This document shows positions 1-5,427 of a DNA stretch of 5,594 nt, piece after piece (within the stretch, counting starts at the first letter, position 1; every line of letters begins with the position of its first letter). Origin of the DNA: Actinomycetes bacterium (GTDB lineage Bacteria > Actinomycetota > Acidimicrobiia > Acidimicrobiales > Palsa-688). The notes beneath the pieces are model-generated. The model searched no databases and was not told the origin of the DNA. It saw nothing but the letters and a program-made list of their open reading frames with translations. Location: the NCBI GenBank assembly GCA_021827285.1, contig JAKAWM010000211.1, positions 1-5,594 of the forward strand. Direction: 5' to 3'. The position numbers and the translations under genes were made by a program.

Positions 1-1
1 T

Positions 2-550
2 GCTCTAGCTGGGGCCTTCCCAGAAGCGGGCAGCGGCGAGGGGCACGGATGGTCCGAGCTATGGAACATCAGCTGGAACGAGCCCACCCCCGAAATGCCC
101 GAGCCCACCCCCGAAATGCCGGAGCCCGCAACCGAGGCGCCCGAGCCGGTAGCTGCCAGCGCCGCCGTGCCCACTCCCGCGACCCCAGCGGCCGCCTCGC
201 CCTGGTCTTTCGTGGAGCGAGCAACGCCGGCCTACCCGGTCCCCGACTTGAGCGTCACCCGTGACCGCCTGGCCCCGGTCGGTCCCGTTGGTCCGGGTGC
301 CGGGGTCGACGCCGCCCTCCACCCCGCCGCTCAAGCGGCCAGTACAGCCGCCGGCCTCCGCAAGCTCACCAGAAGGGTCCCGGGCGCCGCCTTGACCGAG
401 CAGGACGGATCATTGAAGCGCAGCTCGCCCACCACCACTACGGCCAGCCCCCTCGGGCTCGCTGGCGCGTTATCGCAATACCTCTCCGCCACTACCACCT
501 CCAGCCGTCCTGACAAGGAGCACAAGGATCAATGGCCACAGAAACCCTGA
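2..550 (+). CDS. C-terminal tail of a CvnA-like sensor histidine kinase (5' end outside window)
   Basis: The frame is open from the first bases of the window to a TGA at 548-550, about 182 codons, so the true start lies upstream. No kinase core (H-box, N-box or ATP-lid glycines) is visible. What remains is a low-complexity linker rich in Ala, Pro and Glu, including the heptad EPTPEMP twice in tandem (80-121), followed by a Thr/Ser-rich tail. The segment RRVPGAAL (371-394) resembles the short conserved 'LPRRVPxAxL' block near the C-terminus of actinobacterial conservon sensor kinases. The later S-S-P...LSQYLSA stretch fits the final helix seen after it in that family. The gene overlaps the roadblock gene by 19 nt, which is the position expected of cvnA. 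In characterised conservons this membrane-bound kinase-like protein is thought to anchor the complex. The assignment rests on context and one short motif. A different Pro-rich protein is possible but less likely. Confidence 0.62.
   Translation, partial: ALAGAFPEAGSGEGHGWSELWNISWNEPTPEMPEPTPEMPEPATEAPEPVAASAAVPTPATPAAASPWSFVERATPAYPVPDLSVTRDRLAPVGPVGPGAGVDAALHPAAQAASTAAGLRKLTRRVPGAALTEQDGSLKRSSPTTTTASPLGLAGALSQYLSATTTSSRPDKEHKDQWPQKP
80..121 (+). repeat. 21-bp tandem duplication in the kinase linker
   Basis: Two adjacent 21-bp units, 80-100 and 101-121, differ only at the last base. Because the unit is a multiple of three, the frame is kept and the protein reads EPTPEMP twice, followed by related EP-rich sequence (EPATEAPEP). 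It lies in a presumably disordered linker. It looks like a slippage product tolerated by a flexible region. Confidence 0.85.
515..528 (+). promoter_or_regulatory. Ribosome binding sequence for cvnB, inside the upstream gene
   Basis: AAGGAG at 515-520 lies 11 nt before the ATG at 532, and a second AAGGA at 524-528 lies 3 nt before it. The first is the better Shine-Dalgarno candidate though slightly distant; the second is too close to be ideal. Both lie within the last codons of the kinase gene, so reinitiation or coupling is plausible. They support the ATG at 532 despite the 19-nt overlap. Confidence 0.6.
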
Positions 551-960
551 GCAAAGAAGCGGTAAATTTCAATTGGCTGCTCGACAACTTCGTCACGACG
601 AGCGCCGGGGTATGCGACGCCGTGGCCGTCTCCTCGGATGGTCTGCTGATGGCCATGTCGCACACGCTCGACCGAGCAGGTGCCGAAAGGGTGGCCGCCA
701 TCATTTCTGGCACCGTTGGGCTTTCCCGGGGAGCAGCCAAGGCCTTCGGTTGGGAGCCCGTCCACCAGGTCATTATCGCCATGGACGGTGGGTACCTCTT
801 CATATCGCAGATTTCTGATGGGAGCAGCCTGGGTGTGGTAGCCAACGCGGGGTGCGACATAGGGCTCGTCGGCTACCAGACCCAATTGCTCCTAGAAAAG
901 ATCGGGACCCTGCTCACGCCCGCACTCGTGGCTGAACTGCGGGCCGCAGTGCTCCAGTGA
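532..960 (+). CDS. cvnB: Roadblock/LC7 domain protein, conservon component CvnB
   Basis: This 142-residue cytoplasmic protein is one complete Roadblock/LC7 domain, the usual size for the family. Typical blocks visible are FNWLLDNFV (residues 13-21), AVAVSSDGLLMAMS (30-43), the helix with SGTVGLSRGAAKAFG (59-73), the strand IIAMDGGYLFI (81-91), and ISDGSSLGVVANAGCDIGLVGYQ (94-116). These match actinobacterial conservon roadblock proteins closely. Roadblock proteins dimerise and act on small GTPases; MglB, for example, is the GTPase-activating protein of MglA. The natural partner here is the GTPase encoded two genes downstream. The start at 532 is supported by the AAGGAG upstream and by the family's N-terminus, which begins a few residues before the NWLLDNF block. 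The gene overlaps the kinase tail by 19 nt, and the DUF742 gene follows after 16 nt. The family call is secure. GAP activity is inferred, and some actinobacterial roadblock proteins may only act as scaffolds. Confidence 0.93.
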   Translation: MATETLSKEAVNFNWLLDNFVTTSAGVCDAVAVSSDGLLMAMSHTLDRAGAERVAAIISGTVGLSRGAAKAFGWEPVHQVIIAMDGGYLFISQISDGSSLGVVANAGCDIGLVGYQTQLLLEKIGTLLTPALVAELRAAVLQ

Positions 961-976
961 TGTTGCACGAACCCCG

Positions 977-1330
977 ATGACCGCCCAAGGAACGCCGCGA
1001 GATCCGGGGCTCATCCGCCCGTTTATCCTTACGGGCGGACGTACCGCCGCGGCACGGCCCGACCTGCGTTGGGAGACTCTGGTCGAAGCCCTCATGGGCC
1101 GGGCCAGGCTAGCCAAGACGACCGAGCAGCGAACGCTGCTTTCATACGCGGGTACACCCATATCTATCGCTGAGCTTTCCTCCTACATGCACCTGCCGAC
1201 CCAGGTAGTCGCGATACTGGTCGGGGATCTCTTGGACATGGGTGCGATCCGCATTCACCAGACCGACCCCGTCGAGATCGAGCTATCGGCCCTAACGAGG
1301 ATGATCGAACGTGTCCGTGCTATCCACTGA
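977..1330 (+). CDS. cvnC: DUF742 family protein, conservon component CvnC
   Basis: The 117-residue product carries the two hallmarks of DUF742. Near the N-terminus is IRPFILTGGRT (residues 13-23), the 'RPYxxTGGRT' motif. After it comes a winged-helix-like domain: EQRTLLSYAGTPISIAELSSYMHLP (50-74), then VVAILVGDLLDMGAIRIHQ (77-95), which reads as a recognition-type helix followed by a wing. A short helix (LTRMIERVRAI) ends the protein. In conservons this protein sits between the roadblock protein and the GTPase and is thought to belong to their complex; DNA binding by the fold is possible but not demonstrated by the sequence. The ATG at 977 is the only reasonable start. It comes 16 nt after the cvnB stop and has no evident Shine-Dalgarno sequence, so translation probably depends on coupling to cvnB. 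The 3' end overlaps the GTPase gene by 20 nt. Confidence 0.9.
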   Translation: MTAQGTPRDPGLIRPFILTGGRTAAARPDLRWETLVEALMGRARLAKTTEQRTLLSYAGTPISIAELSSYMHLPTQVVAILVGDLLDMGAIRIHQTDPVEIELSALTRMIERVRAIH

Positions 1331-1916
1331 ACACACTTCCGCCCGCCACATAACCGCGGTGAAGTTCGTTATCGCTGGCGGCTTCGGCGTCGGCAAGACC
1401 ACTTTTGTGGGGGCCATCTCAGAAGTAGAGCCGCTCACGACCGAAGCAGCCATGACAACGGTAGCCGCCGGCGTAGACAATCACTCGGCGGTGGCCGGCA
1501 CAGCCAAAACCACAACGACCGTAGCCATGGACTTTGGCCGCCTGACCGTGGACGAGACCCTGGTCATGTACTTGTTCGGTGCCCCCGGCCAAGAACGCTT
1601 CACCTTCATGTGGGACGACCTCATCAACGGAGCCCTTGGTGCCGTCGTCTTGGTGGACACCAGCCGGGTGGAGGACTGTTTTGCCGCCGTTGATTACTTC
1701 GAGAAAAAGAGCCTCCCGTTTGTGGTCGGGGTCAACAACTTCGACGGCACGGAACGCTACCCGCTGGACGACGTCCGAGAGGCTTTGTGCATTTCGCCCG
1801 GCGTGCCCGTGTTCGACATGGACGCCAGAGAAAAGGCCTCCTGCCGGGATGCCCTCCTCACGCTCCTCGAACTACTGGTCGCCAAAATGACGTCCAGGAA
1901 GGCAGCGGCCAAATAG
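1311..1916 (+). CDS. cvnD: Ras-like small GTPase, conservon component CvnD
   Basis: This 201-residue protein is a single P-loop GTPase domain. The P-loop is GGFGVGKT (residues 23-30). The switch I Thr is in the TTTT run (67-70) before VAMDFG. The G3 region is LFGAPGQERF (88-97), where the canonical DxxG aspartate is replaced by Gly-90 while Gln-94 is kept. The block FMWDDLINGALGAVVLVDTSR (99-119) is characteristic of the family. G4 reads NNFD (142-145) in place of NKxD, and the G5-like segment is MDAREKAS. The altered G3 and G4 are typical of conservon GTPases and do not suggest inactivation. It should bind and hydrolyse GTP as the switch of the cassette, with the roadblock protein as probable regulator. 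The start is GTG at 1311, with GAGG at 1297-1300 ten nt upstream, giving a 20-nt overlap with cvnC. GTG at 1317 is an alternative. The stop is TAG, followed by a convergent gene. Confidence 0.93.
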   Translation: MSVLSTEHTSARHITAVKFVIAGGFGVGKTTFVGAISEVEPLTTEAAMTTVAAGVDNHSAVAGTAKTTTTVAMDFGRLTVDETLVMYLFGAPGQERFTFMWDDLINGALGAVVLVDTSRVEDCFAAVDYFEKKSLPFVVGVNNFDGTERYPLDDVREALCISPGVPVFDMDAREKASCRDALLTLLELLVAKMTSRKAAAK

Positions 1917-1924
1917 CGGGCCCG

Positions 1925-1941
1925 GCCGTTCCCCAGACGGC
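1925..1941. terminator. Weak candidate bidirectional terminator between convergent operons
   Basis: GCCGT (1925-1929) and ACGGC (1937-1941) form a perfect 5-bp stem around a 7-nt loop in the 24-nt gap between the cvnD stop and the pilD stop. A GC palindrome, CGGGCCCG (1917-1924), lies directly beside it. Neither strand shows a T-tract, so a classic intrinsic terminator is not supported. The position between converging genes is the main argument. Confidence 0.25.
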
Positions 1942-2735
1942 TAGGCATGGAGCAAGCCGAGGTACCAGTTGACGACGGGCGAGCCGAGCAGGGCCGCCAG
2001 TACGGCGCCCGCGCCGAGGAAGGTCCCGAAGGGCACGGCCGTCTTGCGCCCGGCCCGCCCAGCCGCGATGAGCGAAAGCCCCACGGCGGAACCCAGCACA
2101 CTGGCCACCACGAAGCCCAACAACGCGTAGGCGGCCCCCAGCCAGCCGAGCCCAAAGCCGATCAATAGGGCTAGGCGGACATCGCCAAAACCGAGCGCTC
2201 GGGGCGAAAGGTAATTGATGGCAAAAAAGACGCCCCAAGCCACCAGGGCGGACAGAAGGGCAACGCCGAGCCGGCGCCACTGCCCTGCGCTTACCGCCCC
2301 GGCCAGAAGGACCGCTGCCACAACCCCCAGCGTGACATAGACCACCTTCTTGGGCAGGAGCATGTGGTCCAGGTCTATGAAGGCCAGAGCCACCAGTCCC
2401 GCCATCAGCGCGGCCTCGCCCAGGGCTGTCCACGAAAGCCCGAAGCGTAATCCCACCCCGGCGAAGACCACGCCCGTGAGCGCCTCCACCAGGGGGTAGC
2501 GGGGCGAGATGGGAGCCCCGCAGTCCCGGCACCGTCCCCGCAACCACAACCACGAAAGCACGGGAATGTTGTCGCGCGCCCTCACCCGGCCACCGCAGGC
2601 CGGGCAAGCCGACGGGGGGTTGACGACCGAGCGTCCGGCCGGCACCCGGTAGATTACGACGTTGGCAAACGACCCGATCAGCAAGCCGAAAATACCGAGC
2701 GCCAGCGCTGGCACAGCACCAGGTTGCATGAACAT
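1941..2735 (-). CDS. pilD: Type IV prepilin peptidase / N-methyltransferase (A24 family)
   Basis: This 264-residue polytopic membrane protein would cleave the leader of type IV prepilins or related pseudopilins and may methylate the new N-terminus. It is full length. The N-terminal part shows GSFANVVIYRVP (residues 21-32), then the cytoplasmic zinc-type loop with CPAC (44-47) and CRDC (69-72) and the PRYPLVE block (78-84). The peptidase core has FIDLDHMLLP (119-128), with catalytic Asp-121, and GFGDVRL (182-188), the GxGD motif with Asp-185. Hydrophobic segments at about 7-29, 86-97, 108-122, 131-150, 157-176, 187-213 and 236-252 fit the usual seven or eight helices. Having both Cys pairs makes it the bifunctional type rather than the shorter peptidase-only form. 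The start is ATG at 2733-2735; residue 3 is also Met, and no strong Shine-Dalgarno decides between them. It follows aroB by 9 nt and is last in the operon. No pilin gene is in the window, so its substrate is unknown. Confidence 0.94.
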   Translation of the reverse strand: MFMQPGAVPALALGIFGLLIGSFANVVIYRVPAGRSVVNPPSACPACGGRVRARDNIPVLSWLWLRGRCRDCGAPISPRYPLVEALTGVVFAGVGLRFGLSWTALGEAALMAGLVALAFIDLDHMLLPKKVVYVTLGVVAAVLLAGAVSAGQWRRLGVALLSALVAWGVFFAINYLSPRALGFGDVRLALLIGFGLGWLGAAYALLGFVVASVLGSAVGLSLIAAGRAGRKTAVPFGTFLGAGAVLAALLGSPVVNWYLGLLHA

Positions 2736-2744
2736 GTTCTCGGC

Positions 2745-3779
2745 TCAGGACCGCCTCTCACTGAGGTCGGCCAGAGACTCGCGCACCGCCTGGGGCGGGA
2801 CATCGTGCACGACTTCCAAACCGGACGGCCCCTCCAGCACCATTGTCAAACCACCTGAGGTTACCTTCTTGTCCCTCCCCATCAGGTGGATTAGTTCTTC
2901 GATCGAGCTCCCGGGAGGTAACCGACCGGGTAGGTCGTAGCCGGACACCACCGCTTCGTGGTCCTTGACCCGCTCGGCCGAGATTCGCCCTAGCCGGCAG
3001 GCCAGGTGGGCTGCGAAGACCAGGCCCACAGCCACCGCCTCGCCGTGGCGAAGGCCGTACCCGCCGGCTGTCTCGATGGCGTGGGCCAGGGTGTGACCGT
3101 AGTTGAGGACCGCCCGTCCCGGGCCCGCCCCGCGGCCCAACGCCTCCCGTTCGTCTGTCGCAACGACGGCTGCCTTGCAGGCCACGCAACGGGCCACGGC
3201 CTCCTCAAGGGGAAGCGACGGGAGGTCAGGCACCCCCAAGAAAGCGTACTTGGCCATCTCCCCCAAGCCGCTGCGGTACTCCCGCGGGGGCAACGTAGCC
3301 AGGACGGCCGTATCGCACAGCACGGCCGCGGGCTGCCAGAAGGCGCCCACCAGGTTCTTGCCCTCTGGCAGGTTGACTCCCGTCTTGCCGCCTATGGCGG
3401 CGTCGACTTGGGCCAGCAGGGTCGTGGCCACGTGCACGACGGCAACGCCTCGGTGGTAGACGGCCGCCGCGAAGCCGGCCACGTCGGTCACCACCCCGCC
3501 GCCCACTCCGACCACGACGTCAGCCCGCGTCAGCCCGAACCGGGCAAAACCCCGGCACAGCTCTTCCACCGTGCTGAGGCTTTTCGCCTCCTCCCCCTCG
3601 CCGATGGGAAAGATCTGCTGCGTCACGCCGGTTTGCACCTGGACATCGACCGCGGCCTGTGTCACTACCGCCGCCTTGATGCAACCGGCCGGCATCATCG
3701 CCGCCAGCCAGTCCTTGGCACCCGGCCCGACCACGACCGGGTAGGACCTCTCCCCTAGCTCTACCCGAAGCTCTCGCAC
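2745..3779 (-). CDS. aroB: 3-dehydroquinate synthase
   Basis: AroB converts DAHP to 3-dehydroquinate, the second step of the shikimate pathway, in the cytoplasm using NAD and a divalent metal. The 344-residue length is normal. Visible landmarks are GEGEEAKS (60-67), the nucleotide-binding VGVGGGVVTDVAGFAA (90-105), and ATTLLAQVDAAIGGKTGVN (118-136) with the active-site Asp-126 and Lys-132. Lys-141 and Asn-142 follow in EGKN. The metal ligands are Glu-174 (SGLGEMAKYAFL), His-229 (NYGHT) and His-245 (RHGEA), with Lys-177 beside the first. GRDKK at 301-305 is the conserved C-terminal basic motif. A Gly-rich stretch, GRGAGPG (215-221), just before the NYGHT motif looks like a small insertion relative to relatives such as the mycobacterial enzyme. 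The start is GTG, supported by GGAG five nt upstream, so the 19-nt overlap with aroK appears real. All expected catalytic residues are present. Confidence 0.97.
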   Translation of the reverse strand: MRELRVELGERSYPVVVGPGAKDWLAAMMPAGCIKAAVVTQAAVDVQVQTGVTQQIFPIGEGEEAKSLSTVEELCRGFARFGLTRADVVVGVGGGVVTDVAGFAAAVYHRGVAVVHVATTLLAQVDAAIGGKTGVNLPEGKNLVGAFWQPAAVLCDTAVLATLPPREYRSGLGEMAKYAFLGVPDLPSLPLEEAVARCVACKAAVVATDEREALGRGAGPGRAVLNYGHTLAHAIETAGGYGLRHGEAVAVGLVFAAHLACRLGRISAERVKDHEAVVSGYDLPGRLPPGSSIEELIHLMGRDKKVTSGGLTMVLEGPSGLEVVHDVPPQAVRESLADLSERRS

Positions 3780-4276
3780 AGCTTCTCCGCCACCCCCTCG
3801 GGGGAAAGGCCGTCCACGTCGATGACCACGTCAGCCACGTCCATGTAGAGCGCCTCGCGCTCCGCCAAAACCCGCTCCAGGGCACCTCGCGCACCACCAG
3901 CCAGCAAGGGCCGGCCGTCGCCGTCCCCGACCCGGCCGGCCAGGGTCAGGGGGGTGGCCCGAAGCCACACGACAGTCCCCGCCCGGCGAAGTGCCTCCCT
4001 GTTGGCCAGGCTCAACACTGCCCCGCCACCCACCGACGCGATCAGCGGCTCAGGGCTGGCCGCCAGGGCGGCGACCGCCTCCGACTCCAGGGCGCGGAAC
4101 CCGGCCTCCCCTCGCTCAGCGAAGACCTCGGCCACGCTCTTCGCGGTAGCCGCCTCCACCTCGGCGTCGGTATCGACAATGGGCCAACCGAGACGTCGTG
4201 CCGCCAGCTCGGCCACGGTTGATTTGCCTGCCCCCATCATCCCCACCAGTAGCAGCCTTCTCGGGCCCTGGCTCAC
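3761..4276 (-). CDS. aroK: Shikimate kinase
   Basis: AroK phosphorylates shikimate to shikimate 3-phosphate with ATP, the fifth step of the pathway. The 171-residue length is typical of a single-domain enzyme. The Walker A motif is GMMGAGKST (12-20). Asp-35 and Asp-37 (DTD) are expected to bind Mg and shikimate. Arg-61 in FRALE and the GGG at 83-85 form the rest of the shikimate site. Arg-122 in GRPLL is the LID arginine, and Arg-140 in AERE matches a further conserved substrate-binding Arg. The start is GTG at 4274-4276, sharing a 4-nt GTGA overlap with the aroC stop, which indicates translational coupling; no good Shine-Dalgarno is seen. The 3' end overlaps aroB by 19 nt. The order aroC-aroK-aroB is common in actinobacteria, mycobacteria included. 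Confidence 0.97.
   Translation of the reverse strand: MSQGPRRLLLVGMMGAGKSTVAELAARRLGWPIVDTDAEVEAATAKSVAEVFAERGEAGFRALESEAVAALAASPEPLIASVGGGAVLSLANREALRRAGTVVWLRATPLTLAGRVGDGDGRPLLAGGARGALERVLAEREALYMDVADVVIDVDGLSPEGVAEKLCESFG
3785..3788 (-). promoter_or_regulatory. Shine-Dalgarno sequence that fixes the aroB GTG start
   Basis: Read on the minus strand, GGAG lies five nt before the GTG at 3777-3779, which is ideal spacing. It is inside the last codons of aroK. This supports the GTG as the real aroB start and hence the 19-nt overlap of the two genes. Confidence 0.6.
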
Positions 4277-5427
4277 GCCAGCGTGGCCAGGAAGGAATCC
4301 CGGTTGCGCACCACCTCAGCCATCGAGTCCCCGCCGAACTTGCGCAGCGCCTCCCCGGCCAGCACCCAGGCCATCATGGTCTCAGCCACCACGCCCATGG
4401 CCGGGACGGCGGTATGGTCGGTGCGCTCTTTGAAAGACACGGTCTCCCGCTTGGTCACCACGTCGACGGTCTTCAGCACGGGCCGGTTGAGCGTCGACAG
4501 GGGCTTCATGTAGCAGCGAGCCACTACAGGCTCGCCGTTGGTGATGCCTCCCTCGATACCACCGGCGTGGTTCGAGGCCCGCGCATAGCGCTCGCTGGCC
4601 GGGTCCCAACTGATCGGGTCGTGCGCCACCGAACCCCGCAGGCCGGCGACCTCGACCCCGTCGCCGATCTCGACCGCTTTGACGGCCTGGATGCTCATAA
4701 GAGCCTGGGCCAGGAGGCTGTCGATCTTGCGGTCCCAATGTACGTGGCTCCCCAGCCCGACCGGGACACCATAGCCAATCACCTCAGCAACACCGCCCAG
4801 TGAATCGCCCTCCTTGGCCGCCGCCTTGATCGCTTCGATCATTTCGGCCTCGGCGTCGGGATCAAAGCAACGCACCGGAGACAGGTCCACCGCGTCCAAC
4901 TGGTGCGGTCCGGGCCGGCGCCCGGCCTTCGCCACCACCGCGCCCAGCTGGACCACATGGCTCACCACCTCGATCCCCAGCTGCCTGAGCAGTGCCTTGC
5001 ATATGGCGCCCGCGGCCACCCGGGCCGCCGTCTCCCGGGCCGACGCTCGTTCAAGCACGTCCCTCGCCTCGGACAGGCCGTACTTTTGCATACCCGCCAG
5101 GTCGGCATGGCCGGGCCGAGGCTGGGTCAGGGGCTTGGCCGTCTCCCCCGGCGCGGGCGACATCTCCTCGGTCCACTTCGGCCACTCGGTGTTGGCGATC
5201 TCGATGGCAACGGGGCCCCCCTTGGTGTAACCGTGGCGCACGCCTCCCAGCAACGTCAGCTCATCGGCTTCGAACCGCATTCGCGGGCCCCGGCCGAAGC
5301 CGAGCCGCCTCCGGGCCAGCTCCTGGCCTATCGGCTCGGTCGTCACAGCCAGGCCAGCAGGCAGGCCTTCGATGATCACGACCAAGGCCTTGCCATGGGA
5401 CTCCCCGGCGGTCAGGAACCTTAGCAT
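4273..5427 (-). CDS. aroC: Chorismate synthase
   Basis: AroC converts 5-enolpyruvylshikimate 3-phosphate to chorismate, the last common step to aromatic amino acids, folates and quinones. It needs reduced FMN. The 384 residues fit the family. Signature 1 is LTAGESHG (5-12) with catalytic His-11. The second conserved His is His-107 in RPGHADL. Signature 2 is the RASARETAARVAAGAI block (127-142) of the FMN and substrate site. SNHAGGIEGGITNGEP (285-300) is the conserved glycine-rich loop. Signature 3, ERTDHTAVPAMGVVAE (334-349), contains the conserved Asp-337. The start is ATG at 5425-5427, giving the canonical MLRFLTAGESHG N-terminus; the Shine-Dalgarno upstream is poor. It is the first gene of the visible aroC-aroK-aroB-pilD unit and shares GTGA with aroK. 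The operon promoter should lie in or beyond 5428-5594. Nothing suggests damage. Confidence 0.98.
   Translation of the reverse strand: MLRFLTAGESHGKALVVIIEGLPAGLAVTTEPIGQELARRRLGFGRGPRMRFEADELTLLGGVRHGYTKGGPVAIEIANTEWPKWTEEMSPAPGETAKPLTQPRPGHADLAGMQKYGLSEARDVLERASARETAARVAAGAICKALLRQLGIEVVSHVVQLGAVVAKAGRRPGPHQLDAVDLSPVRCFDPDAEAEMIEAIKAAAKEGDSLGGVAEVIGYGVPVGLGSHVHWDRKIDSLLAQALMSIQAVKAVEIGDGVEVAGLRGSVAHDPISWDPASERYARASNHAGGIEGGITNGEPVVARCYMKPLSTLNRPVLKTVDVVTKRETVSFKERTDHTAVPAMGVVAETMMAWVLAGEALRKFGGDSMAEVVRNRDSFLATLA

Noticed and set aside
49..264. Plus-strand frame with repeated RAHPRNA in the first 300 bases
   Set aside because: The repeat is the same 21-bp DNA duplication read in the wrong frame. 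The frame from 2 to 550 connects to the conservon and carries the RRVPGAAL motif.
492..885. Two minus-strand open frames opposite the roadblock gene
   Set aside because: Both lie entirely against cvnB, which matches its family over its whole length.
1311..1916. Possibility that the GTPase is inactive because G3 and G4 deviate
   Set aside because: The P-loop, switch Thr and Gln are intact, and the same deviations are typical of conservon GTPases, so decay is not indicated.
1858..2607. Long minus-strand open frame of 249 codons overlapping pilD
   Set aside because: It is a shadow in another frame of pilD, rich in Arg, Gly and Pro with no recognisable motif. The pilD frame has all family motifs.
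3006..3758. Plus-strand open frame of 250 codons opposite aroB
   Set aside because: Antisense shadow of a GC-rich gene with no family signature. AroB on the other strand is unambiguous.
4198..4803. Plus-strand open frame of 201 codons opposite aroC and the start of aroK
   Set aside because: Antisense shadow with His/Arg/Pro-rich composition and no motifs. Both opposing genes are fully supported.
4903..5424. Plus-strand open frame of 173 codons opposite the N-terminal half of aroC
   Set aside because: Antisense artefact of high GC; the aroC frame carries the conserved signatures across the same bases.
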